In this document: positions 21,172-31,350 of the stretch, one piece after another
Layout of the letters: each line of letters begins with the position of its first letter
How positions within the stretch are numbered: position 1 is the first letter of the stretch
Notes under the pieces: generated by a model
Seen by the model: only the letters and a program-made list of their open reading frames with translations
What the model was told of the DNA's origin: nothing
Database searches by the model: none
NCBI RefSeq assembly: GCF_029784135.1
Contig: NC_073745.1
Span: 102,194,125-102,258,124 of the forward strand
Reading direction: 5' to 3'
Length of the DNA stretch: 64,000 nt
Source of the DNA: Toxorhynchites rutilus septentrionalis
Taxonomy: Eukaryota > Arthropoda > Insecta > Diptera > Culicidae
Made by a program: the position numbers and the translations under genes

Positions 21172-24100
21172 ATGGCGTCGTTACGTGAGCTCACCAAAGT
21201 TGAGCGTGGTTTCATCGATTCACTGAAGAATTTACAGAACTTCGTGAATGATTTTGATAATTCTCGTGATCATGTGAAAATTGAGTCTCGTTTGGAACAT
21301 CTTGAGACATTATTCAAAAAGTTTCTTGATAATCGTGCAAAAATCGAAGCAATTCAGGAACAGGACTTAAGCCTGGTTGGTCAAACTAAGGACGAAAGAG
21401 AATCCGAAGTTATTAGAGACGTGGAATCGTCCAATAGAAAGACGCGCATTGAATTTGAAAATACGTATTTCGATATAAAGGATTTTTTCCTTTCTCTACG
21501 ATTACAACCGACAGCTGTGACTGATCTTTCCCCTCCGCCTTCCCATTCAACCGTATCCCGTGTTCATCTTCCGGTCTTCAAAATCCCTTCTTTTGATGGT
21601 AGTGTGAAAGATTGGCTTAGTTTCCGGGATGCCTTCCAGAGTATGATCGATAAAGATGCATCGCTTACACCCGTTGACAAATTTAATTATCTGCTCTCTG
21701 TACTAACGAAGGAAGCAAAAACATTAGTTGAGTCGATCGAAGTAACAGTGTCAAATTATGAAGTCGCTTGGAAAATGCTACAAGAACGATTTGAGAACAA
21801 GAAAATTATCGCTAGAACTCTGATGGACGGTTTTTTGGATGCCGAACCCATCAGACGGGAATCTTACGATTCGTTAGTTACGTTGATAGATTCGTACGAA
21901 CGCAACCTCCTCCAACTTAAGAAACTAGATCTTGATACTGATGGTTGGTCTTATATTTTGGCACACTTGTTGTATAAACGTTTGGATACAGAAACCCAAA
22001 GATACTGGGAGCGTCATCATAAATCTCGTGAGGTACCGCAATATCAAAATTTGTTGAAATTCCTTCGTGATCACCTGGCTACCCTACAACCTATAGCAGC
22101 GGCAAAGACTCGTGAACAAACTATCCGAAATGATACTCGCAGACTCTCAACGAAACAAAAATATGGATCGACACTCACAACTACAGCCACACAAAATAAA
22201 TCTTGTCCACTATGTCAAAAACCATATCATTCTCCTTTCAAATGCGAATCCTTTGCTAAACTAAAGCCCGTCCAAAGGCACGAAATGGTGAAAAAGACTG
22301 GTCTTTGCCTAAATTGCCTCTCCTTCTCCCATATGGTGAAGGCTTGTCCCAGTTCAGCCTGTCGCGTTTGTGGACAAAAGCACCACACAATGCTGCACAT
22401 GCGCTCCACTGATAGTAATTCCAACCGAGGACAAGAGATAGCTTCGTCACAATACGTTCCAATTACCACAACCCCTCGACCTCTACACTCATCGAACGCT
22501 CCAATCATATCGAACACACCTCACTCACAATCGCAAACCTTCGCTACTAGCCCAGTACCCCCAATCGTGTCACAATCACTTCCAGTGGGAGCCCACGCGC
22601 CGAATGCAGTTCGTGAAAATACATCCTCTTGTGGAAACGTTGTATTCCTGTCTACCGCAATAATCAAGATAGCAGATTCTCACGGCAACATTCATTTGGC
22701 CCGTGCTCTATTAGATAGCTGTTCCGAAAGAAATTTAATTAGCACACAACTGGCACAAAAGCTAATTCTTCATCGTCAAAACGATTCACTCTCTCTCCAA
22801 GGAGTTGGTCCAAGCATGATACATTCAAAGCAATCAGCCATGGTCAAGGTTTTGTCTCGTTACACCAACTTCGCAGTAGATTTGAAGTTCCATATTCTAC
22901 CAGAATTCAAACCGATTATTCCGTCGAGTCGTTTATCGGTTTCACAATGGAAAATACCAACTTCCGTGGTCCTTGCCGATCCACGCTTCTTCGAACCCAG
23001 TCACATCGATGTTATAATAGGAGCTGAAATCTACCATCGTTTACTACTTGATGGCTTTATCGAACTTGATTCAGATTTGCCCATTTTAAAGGAAACCGTC
23101 TTCGGCTGGATTGTATCCGGCAAATGTAGCAACACTATCAGCTGCCATTCCGCTGTCACCATGGTATGCAGCAATGCGGATTTAGAAAAGCAGATGATGC
23201 GTTTCTGGGAGATTGAATCATGTCACTCCAACAACATTCTTTCTGTGGACGAACAGCAGTGTGAACAATATTTTGCAGAGACGACCACGCGTGATGCCAA
23301 TGGTAGATTTGTTGTATCCCTACCGACGAAGAAAACTGTTTTATCGAAGCTTGGAAGTTCTCGAGAAATTTCACTACAGCGATTTCTCTCACTCGAACGT
23401 CGTTTGCACGCAAATCCCGAGTTAATGAAATCGTATACGGATTTTATTCGAGAATATATCGAATTGGGACACATGACCTTAATCGATCCTAACGCTGATT
23501 TATTGTCTTCTACTATTCAACCTTATCATATGCCACACCACTGTGTTGTACGACCTGAAAGTTCAACTACGAAACTGCGCGTTGTGTTTGACGCTTCCTG
23601 TCCGACGGATACTGGTGTATCGCTCAACGATGCCCTCATGGTCGGTCCAGTCGTACAAGACGACCTCTACAATATCATCCTTCGATTTCGACTCTCACGG
23701 TACGCTATAGTCGCCGATTTGGAAAAAATGTATCGGCAGATACTCATTCATCCAACAGACCGTCATCTCCTACGGATTTTATGGCGAAACAAGCCTAATG
23801 ATCCTGTGGACACGTATGAACTTCGCACCGTTACGTATGGGACAGCGAGTGCCCCATTTTTAGCTACACGCTGCCTTCGGCAACTTGCGATGGAAAACGT
23901 CACCTCATACCCTACTGCGTGCGCTATACTCGATAAAAACTTTTATATCGATGACTTGCTTTGTGGAGTGGCATCAGAGCAAGAAGGCATCGTGCTTTAT
24001 AAGCAGCTAACTGATATTCTTCGTAGTGCTGGTTTCAAGTTGCACAAATGGGCGTCAAACAGCACACATATTTTAGAGAGCATACCAGCCGAATTGAGAG

Positions 24101-25212
24101 AAAATCGCAATGTTTTTGAACTCGATTCGTCATCACCTGTAAAAACTTTAGGTCTACTGTGGCAGCCAGCAGGAGACGTCTTCCGGTTTAAAATACCCTC
24201 CTGGAATTATAACGCTGTAATCACCAAACGACTTGTGCTCTCGGACGCAGCACGCTTATTTGATCCCCTTGGGCTTGTGGGTCCAATTATAGTACGTTCG
24301 AAAATGTTTATGCAACAATTGTGGCAATCGAAAATATCTTGGGATTGTCAATTAGAAGACCAGCAACTACAGTTTTGGAAAGAGTTCCGAAACGATCTGC
24401 AATCTCTAGAAGGTTTTGCCGTTCCTCGCTGGGTAGTCCCATGTAGTCAACCATACGTCATTGAACTACACGGCTTCTGCGACGCTTCAGAGAGCGCGTA
24501 TGGAGCTTGCATCTACCTTCGCTGCATCTCCGAGAGTGGATCAACTTGTGTACACCTCCTCACGGCTAAGTCGAAAGTTGCACCGAGGGCTCAAGGAAAA
24601 GGTCAAAAAAGAATTTATCTGCCTCGCCTCGAACTGTCATCCGCCCTCCTACTAACCCATTTGTATGAGAAGGTTAAGAGTGGTTTGAACCTCAACACAC
24701 GTGACTTCTTCTGGTCAGATTCAATGATCGTCATCCATTGGCTAGCTGCATCGCCATCTCGTTGGAAGAGATTTGTAGGAAATCGCGTGGCGGAAATCCA
24801 GCAGATTACTGCCGCTGGAACTTGGGGCCATGTAGCCGGTTTTGAAAACCCTGCGGATGTAATATCCAGAGGCATGCTAGCTAGTCAACTGATCAAACAC
24901 ACTCTCTGGTGGAGAGGCCCACTTTGGTTGAGCACATCAAGTGAATTTCGACCAAATATTTTGCGTACTACCGACGATCAATTCGATAGTCAATTATTAG
25001 AAGAGAAACCATCGACTTCCCTAGTTTCAGTTTCTCCCAGCAATATATTCGAATTTAAATCAACGCTCACCGGGTTAATTCGATTAGTTGCTCATCTCCG
25101 CCGATTTGTGTTCAACACTAGATTAAGAAACCGAAGTACACGACAAGTTGGACCCTTATCGACTGCTGAATTGGACATTGCTCTACAACCTAGTACGAAT
25201 CGCTCAAAATGA
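21172..25212 (+). CDS. BEL gag-protease-RT-RNase H polyprotein (1346 aa)
   Basis: The polyprotein makes the particle and copies element RNA into DNA. Gag: a DUF1759-like region starts at about residue 133 (LPVFKIPSFDG). Two CX2CX4HX4C knuckles follow (first at 345-358, second around 379-392), then a C/H-rich third motif. The protease-like segment is ALLDSCSERNLIS near 513, with DSC where many retropepsins have D(S/T)G. RT has VADLEKMYRQI near 849 and YIDD at 925-928. RNase H has HGFCDASESAYG near 1100 and WSDSMIVIHWL near 1182. The start ATG lies in an AACAAAATGG context 450 bp after the LTR. There are no internal stops. The frame ends 65 nt inside the integrase frame, leaving integrase separate. 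Confidence 0.95.
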   Translation: MASLRELTKVERGFIDSLKNLQNFVNDFDNSRDHVKIESRLEHLETLFKKFLDNRAKIEAIQEQDLSLVGQTKDERESEVIRDVESSNRKTRIEFENTYFDIKDFFLSLRLQPTAVTDLSPPPSHSTVSRVHLPVFKIPSFDGSVKDWLSFRDAFQSMIDKDASLTPVDKFNYLLSVLTKEAKTLVESIEVTVSNYEVAWKMLQERFENKKIIARTLMDGFLDAEPIRRESYDSLVTLIDSYERNLLQLKKLDLDTDGWSYILAHLLYKRLDTETQRYWERHHKSREVPQYQNLLKFLRDHLATLQPIAAAKTREQTIRNDTRRLSTKQKYGSTLTTTATQNKSCPLCQKPYHSPFKCESFAKLKPVQRHEMVKKTGLCLNCLSFSHMVKACPSSACRVCGQKHHTMLHMRSTDSNSNRGQEIASSQYVPITTTPRPLHSSNAPIISNTPHSQSQTFATSPVPPIVSQSLPVGAHAPNAVRENTSSCGNVVFLSTAIIKIADSHGNIHLARALLDSCSERNLISTQLAQKLILHRQNDSLSLQGVGPSMIHSKQSAMVKVLSRYTNFAVDLKFHILPEFKPIIPSSRLSVSQWKIPTSVVLADPRFFEPSHIDVIIGAEIYHRLLLDGFIELDSDLPILKETVFGWIVSGKCSNTISCHSAVTMVCSNADLEKQMMRFWEIESCHSNNILSVDEQQCEQYFAETTTRDANGRFVVSLPTKKTVLSKLGSSREISLQRFLSLERRLHANPELMKSYTDFIREYIELGHMTLIDPNADLLSSTIQPYHMPHHCVVRPESSTTKLRVVFDASCPTDTGVSLNDALMVGPVVQDDLYNIILRFRLSRYAIVADLEKMYRQILIHPTDRHLLRILWRNKPNDPVDTYELRTVTYGTASAPFLATRCLRQLAMENVTSYPTACAILDKNFYIDDLLCGVASEQEGIVLYKQLTDILRSAGFKLHKWASNSTHILESIPAELRENRNVFELDSSSPVKTLGLLWQPAGDVFRFKIPSWNYNAVITKRLVLSDAARLFDPLGLVGPIIVRSKMFMQQLWQSKISWDCQLEDQQLQFWKEFRNDLQSLEGFAVPRWVVPCSQPYVIELHGFCDASESAYGACIYLRCISESGSTCVHLLTAKSKVAPRAQGKGQKRIYLPRLELSSALLLTHLYEKVKSGLNLNTRDFFWSDSMIVIHWLAASPSRWKRFVGNRVAEIQQITAAGTWGHVAGFENPADVISRGMLASQLIKHTLWWRGPLWLSTSSEFRPNILRTTDDQFDSQLLEEKPSTSLVSVSPSNIFEFKSTLTGLIRLVAHLRRFVFNTRLRNRSTRQVGPLSTAELDIALQPSTNRSK

Positions 25213-26551
25213 ATCATTCGGAGAAGACATCCGCTCAATTCGCTCATCTACACAAGTTAAAACCACTTCCAAATTGAAATCGCTTTCACCCATTCTGAAA
25301 GATGACATTCTTCGAGCTCGTGGCCGTCTCAGTAATGCTTGCATCAACTACGATCAAAAACAACCAATGATTCTCGATCATGATCATCCTCTAACATTAT
25401 TAATTGTTCGCCACTATCATATAAAATATCTACACGCTGGACCCCAACTGTTATGTGCAGCAGTTCGTTCAAGATTTTGGCCTCTTCGACTACGAAACAT
25501 TGCCCGTAAAGTCGTGCACACCTGCGTCACTTGCTTTCGCAGCAAGCCTGAAGTTACCGAACAAATCATGGCGGATCTTCCACCAGCACGTGTAACCCCA
25601 ACCATGCCATTCCTGAGAACAGGAATCGATTTTTGTGGACCACTATATTTGCGACCGCTTACCCGGAAACGTGCTCCAGAGAAGTGCTATGTTGCAGTTT
25701 TTGTCTGCATGTCAACGAAGGCGCTGCACTTCGAGTTAGTGGGCAATCTCTCCACAGACTCTTTCGTCGCAGCGCTCAAAAGATTTGCCGCCCGACGTGG
25801 CATACCACAAACAATTTTTTGCGACAATGCCACTAATTTTGTCGGCGCTAGACGATTATTGAACGAATTTTTGCAGTTATTCCGAACACAGCAAAGTCGA
25901 GATCAAGTTGTAAAACTGTGCTCAGACGAGGGCATAGAATTTCGATTCATTCCGCCAAGATCTCCTCATTTTGGGGGAATTTGGGAAGCTGCGGTGAAAT
26001 CCCTAAAACATCACCTGTATCGCACTCTTAAAAACGCTTTAGTAACCGCCGAACAAATGGAAACATTACTGTGTCAAATCGAGGCGTGTTTAAACTCACG
26101 GCCTCTCACACAGCTTAGCAGTGACCCTCAGGATCTGAACGTCCTTACACCAGGACATTTCTTGGTGCATAGATCGCTAACCGCGATACCTGAACCGTCT
26201 TATGAGGAAATTTCATTGGGAAAGCTTTCACAGTGGCAAATAGTTCAGGAATTCCTTAGACGCATATGGCAACGATGGTCAACGGAGTATCTCGCCGACC
26301 TACAGCAACGAGCCAGATGGACCCGAAGACGCAACAACATCCAGATTGGTACCATGGTGTTGGTCAAGGAGGATCATCTCCCTCCAATGAAGTGGCGATA
26401 CGGCCGTATCGTAGAAGTTTTCCCTGGCAACGACGGCTGTATACGTGTAGTCAACATCCGGACAAAAGATGGCATATTCAAACGAGCCATTACACGCATC
26501 TGTGTTCTCCCAATTCAGGACAATCTGCAGCGCAATGCAGAGTCATCATAG
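25148..26551 (+). CDS. BEL integrase region (in shifted frame)
   Basis: This frame is +1 relative to the upstream polyprotein and overlaps it by 65 nt. The annotated Met is probably not a true start. Recognisable pol sequence begins at about 25190 (LVRIAQNESFGEDIRSI). A zinc-binding HHCC region is seen as RHYHIKYLHAG and CVTCF. The catalytic triad blocks are GIDFCGP, FCDNATNFVGA and SPHFGGIWEAAVKSLK (D, D, E). The C-terminal RWTRRRNNIQIGTMVLVKED resembles the DUF5641 tail of BEL integrases. It inserts the cDNA into the genome. Because the frame is otherwise open, the element is one frame change from a continuous pol. Confidence 0.9.
   Translation: MDPYRLLNWTLLYNLVRIAQNESFGEDIRSIRSSTQVKTTSKLKSLSPILKDDILRARGRLSNACINYDQKQPMILDHDHPLTLLIVRHYHIKYLHAGPQLLCAAVRSRFWPLRLRNIARKVVHTCVTCFRSKPEVTEQIMADLPPARVTPTMPFLRTGIDFCGPLYLRPLTRKRAPEKCYVAVFVCMSTKALHFELVGNLSTDSFVAALKRFAARRGIPQTIFCDNATNFVGARRLLNEFLQLFRTQQSRDQVVKLCSDEGIEFRFIPPRSPHFGGIWEAAVKSLKHHLYRTLKNALVTAEQMETLLCQIEACLNSRPLTQLSSDPQDLNVLTPGHFLVHRSLTAIPEPSYEEISLGKLSQWQIVQEFLRRIWQRWSTEYLADLQQRARWTRRRNNIQIGTMVLVKEDHLPPMKWRYGRIVEVFPGNDGCIRVVNIRTKDGIFKRAITRICVLPIQDNLQRNAESS
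25186..25195 (+). other. Frame junction between BEL RNase H and integrase parts
   Basis: Upstream frame residues ..AELDIALQ are followed, in the next frame, by LVRIAQNESF. The switch falls around CTACAACCTAGT. It is equivalent to one extra or two missing bases. I see no classic slippery heptamer, so a mutation is more likely than programmed +1 frameshifting. Confidence 0.7.
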
Positions 26552-27008
26552 GTCCAGTTGTTCGCGGATCCAGAAAACAAGCATTGTTGGATGGGAGAGG
26601 GTCTTATGGCCCTCTCACATGCTAAGTATCCCTGTTCCATTCACTATATTTTGATTTGGTCTCGGCCTAAATACTATACATTGGCAGATGACGACACTAT
26701 CCCGCAGACGAATCCACATCCAACCTGGCATCTCCTGTGAAGACGACCCGTGCAAGATCCGGCAGGAACCTTTCCCGACACCTCACCCCGCAGCCGTTGG
26801 AAGAAGCAATCCTGTCATCGAGTAACTAATATGTCAAACATGAAAACAGCGTAGATAGTTATTGTTTTCGCTCTCATCGCCATTATTCTTTTGCGAAAAA
26901 TAACATTGAAATGAATTGAAATCAAATACCGACATGTATCTAGTAAGATTGATAGCCCCCACCATTAATACGCATGAAAAAAAAATTGTATTGAAATAGA
27001 ATTTCAAT
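26552..27008 (+). other. BEL 3' untranslated region
   Basis: No coding capacity was recognised between the integrase stop and the polypurine-like tract. Confidence 0.6.
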
Positions 27009-27019
27009 GGTGGGCGGTA
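27009..27019 (+). other. Purine-rich tract before the 3' LTR
   Basis: GGTGGGCGGTA abuts the 3' LTR and is the best candidate for the plus-strand primer, though it is short and not purely purine. Confidence 0.45.
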
Positions 27020-27375
27020 TGTTCAAGCTTAGGTCAATAATAGACTCGGTACCCTAAATGATTTGCCTACGCTCACACTTTACCGCGCAGATCATTATTA
27101 TCTCAAAAATCTAATCTGCATACGCACAAAGCAGATAATAGTTTTATAATCCCTTTTGTCACAGAACGAAACGAAAGACAGATAAAACTAGATACACCGA
27201 TAGCTTCAGCCTCTTTCTACGTAGATAGTTCACAGAGTACGCATCAAAAATTATATCGTCGGTCAAATACAATTTCGAGCAAAGGAATTGAATAGTTTTT
27301 TCCATTACTTATCCGCGCCAACAGTGTCCCGTCCACAATCCGGTGAACCAGTCGAATTTAGTTAGTTTCCCTACA
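27020..27375 (+). repeat. BEL/Pao 3' LTR (356 bp)
   Basis: It has the same sequence as the 5' LTR and is followed by the AATTC target duplication at 27376-27380. Confidence 0.95.
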
Positions 27376-27389
27376 AATTCTATATTGAA

Positions 27390-28250
27390 TAGCTAATATG
27401 GGTATCAAATGAAAGGGCTCGACTAGTAGAACAAAGTTATTTACGAAAAATGCAAATCTAAGATGGCGGCCACTACAAAATGGTGGATTACATATTTTCT
27501 TAGAACCCCATCAAAATGGGTATCTAATGAAAGAACTTGACTAGTAGAATACAGTTATTTATGAAAAATTCAAATTCAAAATGGCCACCACCACAAAATG
27601 GCGCTATATATATTTTTTTCACGACCCCATCAATATGGGTATCAAATGAAAGGGCTTGACTAGTAGAATACAGTTATTTATGAAAAATGCAAATCTAAGA
27701 TGGCAGCCATTACAAAATGGCGGATTACCTATTTTCTCAGAACCCCATCAATATTGGTATCAAATGAAAAGGCTTGACTAGTAGAACACAGTTATTTATG
27801 AAAAATGCCCCAAAATGTATCAAAAGAAAGTTCTCGACTAGTAGAACATAGCAGATAATGAAAAATCCAATTTCAAGATGGCCGCAGTTGTCAAACAACT
27901 AATTACTTTCTGAGTGGTTTCACTCGCCTTAACCTGCTTTCATGTATGTTTGAATGTTTGTCGGGTTGTCCCACATTAATAGGAAATTGACCCCGTTCCT
28001 GTTGAATGATTGATCTGAAACTTGGAACATACATTTGATTCTACTGTCATTATAATACTGCGTATTTCATGATCTTGGAAAATTCAATTTGGCCGCCGCA
28101 AAAAAAAATGGCTGAATGGCTTGATTTGGAGAATACACTACACTATGAACAACATAAATTCGAAAAGGTCGCCGCCACAAAATGGTCGACTATGTATTTC
28201 TTGCAATCCCCTCAATATTGGTATCAAATGAAATGATTTGACTAACAGAA
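27390..28250 (+). repeat. Tandem repeat, ~118-bp unit
   Basis: GGTAT(C)AAATGAAAGGGCT(C/T)GACTAG starts units at about 27400, 27519, 27636 and 27754. Each continues through AGTTATTTA(T/C)GAAAAAT, AAATGGCGG-like and ACCCCATCAATAT blocks. The units then become degraded and shortened up to 28250. There is no coding capacity. Confidence 0.85.
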
Positions 28251-28257
28251 TACAGTA

Positions 28258-28469
28258 CAGGTCGGACTCGATTATATACAGACTCGATTATATGTAATTC
28301 GATTATATACAATTTTGGACTCGATTATACTCAGAGAGAATCTGGATAAATTATTTTTTTTCATGTGAGAAAGGTGTTTTCTGACTTTAAGGGGATGAAT
28401 CAAAAATCAAATTCATCTTTTATTTTCAAAAAACGAAAGATACATACATGGATAATCGAGTCCGACCTG
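28258..28469. mobile_element. pogo-type MITE, 212 bp
   Basis: The ends CAGGTCGGACTCGATTATAT and ATAATCGAGTCCGACCTG are inverted, with TA at 28256-28257 and 28470-28471. Stuttered CTCGATTATA units occur inside the left end. The relatives at 39314-39931 and the fragment at 20239 belong to the same terminal family. It is non-autonomous. Confidence 0.9.
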
Positions 28470-28561
28470 TATACTGGAGGGTTGCCAACTCTGTGTACAA
28501 CTGATTTGCTGATTCCGGATTCTAAATGATTCAAGTTTTATGTAATTAACTGTTTCAGTAA

Positions 28562-28740
28562 CGGGACTATGCGGGTTCGATTCCCGTTCTGGCCGTGAAC
28601 TAGAACTTGAAACTCAGAAAACATTCAAGGCGTGTTATTGGAATAGAAATCTCAACTTATTACTAATAAAAATGACGCAAGCTATCAATACAACGTTCCC
28701 CTAAACATTAGTGCCACTAAAGAAGAAAAAGAAACTGCAC
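28562..28740 (+). mobile_element. tRNA-derived SINE, 5'-truncated copy
   Basis: Only the B-box half of the tRNA region remains (GGTTCGATTCC at 28574-28584). The shared body with TTCAAGGCGTGTTATTGG and an AAGAAGAAAAAGAAA tail follow. The missing A box means this copy lacks the complete internal promoter. Confidence 0.8.
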
Positions 28741-28759
28741 GAATTCAGTTGTCTGCAAA

Positions 28760-31350
28760 AGCCGTGAAATGTACCTTATCTGTGAATCACAAGTGAATGG
28801 ACCAAACAAAAAACAATATATTTGAGTATGAAATATCACCATTGTCAACGGGCATAAAACTAAAATTGTTCGATCGATATTTTACGAGACATCGATCACT
28901 GCAGCCATAATGTATCTTTTGTTCCCAAAAAGATATTTGCAACTTTATTCAGCAATCCACATCGGCATTAGACAGATATTAAAAAAGAGCGGAACGCTAT
29001 CATAAACTACCATCTTGGTAGCTGATAAATAACCATACTATTTCCGGGATGGTTTTCCCGATCCAATCCCTCTCCTGGTCGTGTTTGAACGGCGCAAAAT
29101 CACACAGGAAGTAGCACCAAACAGCGAGCACAACCCCGAGCTCTCTTTATTCATCTTGCACATTCATTTTCACAGATAGCATGCAGTACCGTTTTTAATA
29201 TTTTCCTGTAACGAGCTGGGGTCCTCGTCCCCGTCCCCCGTTCAGTAGTTTTCTTTTATGTTTCACCACAAAGGCAGAAACTCCCAACGACGGACGACGA
29301 CTATGGCGACGAGATGCGATCCCGTGCTCTTCTGTTGGCCTGGCCCGGTTTGGCTGATGGGATGTAATAGTGAAAAGGCTTTTCATACTAGTTCGAGTTC
29401 CTGTTCGAGCACAACCGCACTAAATGAAAACAGGTACCCCGGGTATCCACGTTCCTCATCTCCCTTCGCGTTTTTTTTTCCACTTTTGCTTGGTCTCGTC
29501 CAAAGAGACTTCAGCATCGCCAATGATAGCTTCATATTTCTCTACTACAAAATAGGATTGACTGAAATCAGTGATGGATCATCGTGGTGGCTCACGACGA
29601 GAGACGAAGCGCAGGCTGTGTTCTCTATATAAATAACACTACTTTCAGGGTTCAATTCGACGCGGAACGGTGCTCTTTGTGGCTTTGCCACAGTGAATAT
29701 CTATGGGAGTCCCGAGAAACTACACTTTTCATCGCTTCGTTTTATAAATTATAAAACAAAATAGGAATAGCTACATACCAGATGTATGCGGCTTTTTTTC
29801 TACTATTGTGTGAGCAAGTCGTCCAACGTATGACGTTTTGCTTTTGACGATCCGGTCCGCTTTGTGTAGTATGCAAATTGAAGAAAGAGAATCTCTCGTT
29901 CGTATGTTACACAATTTTCTAACTTTTTATCAAAAACGTAGAATGAGAAATATGTTTCTTGTTTCTGTTCTACTTTTGAAGTCATATTCGCAACATCAAA
30001 TTCAGTAAAAGTTAGATTCAACTCAATTCCGAAATCACTGCTTATTTCTACAGCAGCGCTCCTAGTGGTTTCTTTTGGAATGTTTTGACAGAAGTTTGGT
30101 TCGAAAGTCTATGAATCATTTGCATTAGTGGGAATAGTCGCTTTCGAACTATTGGGGCTTTGAATGAATTGAATTGACAACATAAAGTCTATGATTTCTA
30201 TAGTGAAAATCAAACTGAAAATTCAGATACAGCGATCGTTCATTATTCGGGGTAGGATATTCCAAAGAATCTTCAATGTTTCGATTTTTTTTTTTTGAAA
30301 CGTTGAGTTTCACGGATACTTCATAGAACATCAGTTTTCAAACCATATCACCTTATCGGGGAGAAAGGGGAAACACCCACCCAGAAGCTGTACACCCTCC
30401 TCCCCGGGGTGGGTTCATAATCCGCTTACGATTTTCCCCACTCATTTACGCGTTTGTTATCCTTTCCTCACTCAGATGCGGACGGCAGGCGCAAACCAAT
30501 TTCGATTCCTGTGTCTATTTATACGATCAGCCAAAGCGTTGATTCGGCCGGCAGATTTTTCAACATATGGCTTTCATTGTGCGGCAGTTTTGCCAGCCAT
30601 TGCCATTGTATTTATCCGTTTTTGTACATCGAAGAGAGCACATTTTCCACACTATTGTTATCGCTTTCTGCCACAACCAGCGTCAGTGGTGGCACCGGAA
30701 CGGGACAGGAAGGGCAGGTAGCGACGGGGGAATGGGACGAGTGGGTCCATTGTTCGATTGGAAAAAGGATTATCGAAAAAAGGTAGAGAGACCGAGCAGC
30801 AACTGTTAGTCTGTGTGTGATACGGAATTTGTTTTTCCGTTTAAAAAATTGTATCAACGTTTTTGTTTCTCCCTTGTTGGTTGGCACTTTGATAAGCTTG
30901 ACAGGGAAGGTGGAGGACAGATACTGGCGCTGCTGCAAACCTTTTGTTGTTATGTTCCGGAGAAATAATTTATGATATTTTTAATTTGTTTAAAATTTTC
31001 GCTCACTTCGAGCGTGAATTTTCGCTGAACAAGAGATTCAAAGTGAAAATAAACTTCGCCAAGATCAAAGACGGACCGGGAAATTGAAGGAATTTCATTA
31101 TTACTCTCCGCTCGGAAACGTTTGCGTCTTGCGTGGGTTTGTCGAATGCTGCGAGACGAAAGTACAACAATTGAATTTCCATCTCATGCTCAGGGCTTTT
31201 AGAGGTTCGATTCAACATTGATTGAAAATCAACCTGTTTCGGTCTGAACCCGCAACAAGCGAGCTGGAGGTTAACAATCCTTTTTCGTTCTGTTTTTTTT
31301 TAAATAAACTATTCAACTATGTGTTTACTCTTTGACCAATTTCTATAAGA
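28760..31350. other. Gene-free stretch with two less AT-rich islands
   Basis: Islands at about 29030-29700 and 30360-30960 have higher GC, C-rich runs and no recognised repeats, while the rest is AT-rich. The open frames here (29258-29632, 30454-30786, 30612-30938 minus) show no known domain. I would treat the islands as candidate regulatory or intronic host DNA. Confidence 0.4.
29626..29660 (+). promoter_or_regulatory. Possible core promoter (TATATAAA plus TCA element)
   Basis: TATATAAA at 29626-29633 is followed by TCAATTC with its A at 29654, 28 nt from the first T, which is a TATA-initiator spacing. There is no supported downstream gene, so this may be chance. Confidence 0.2.

Larger units (their letters stand above)
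20365..27375 (+). mobile_element. Complete BEL/Pao LTR retrotransposon, 7.0 kb
   Basis: Two identical 356-bp LTRs flank gag, protease, RT, RNase H and integrase coding sequence on the plus strand, with a 5-bp AATTC target duplication. The domain order and the DUF1759-like gag and DUF1758-like protease regions are those of BEL/Pao. The 5' leader is about 450 bp and the 3' region about 470 bp. The single visible defect is a frame change before integrase at about 25190. The element landed in the end of a pogo-type MITE. Confidence 0.95.
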
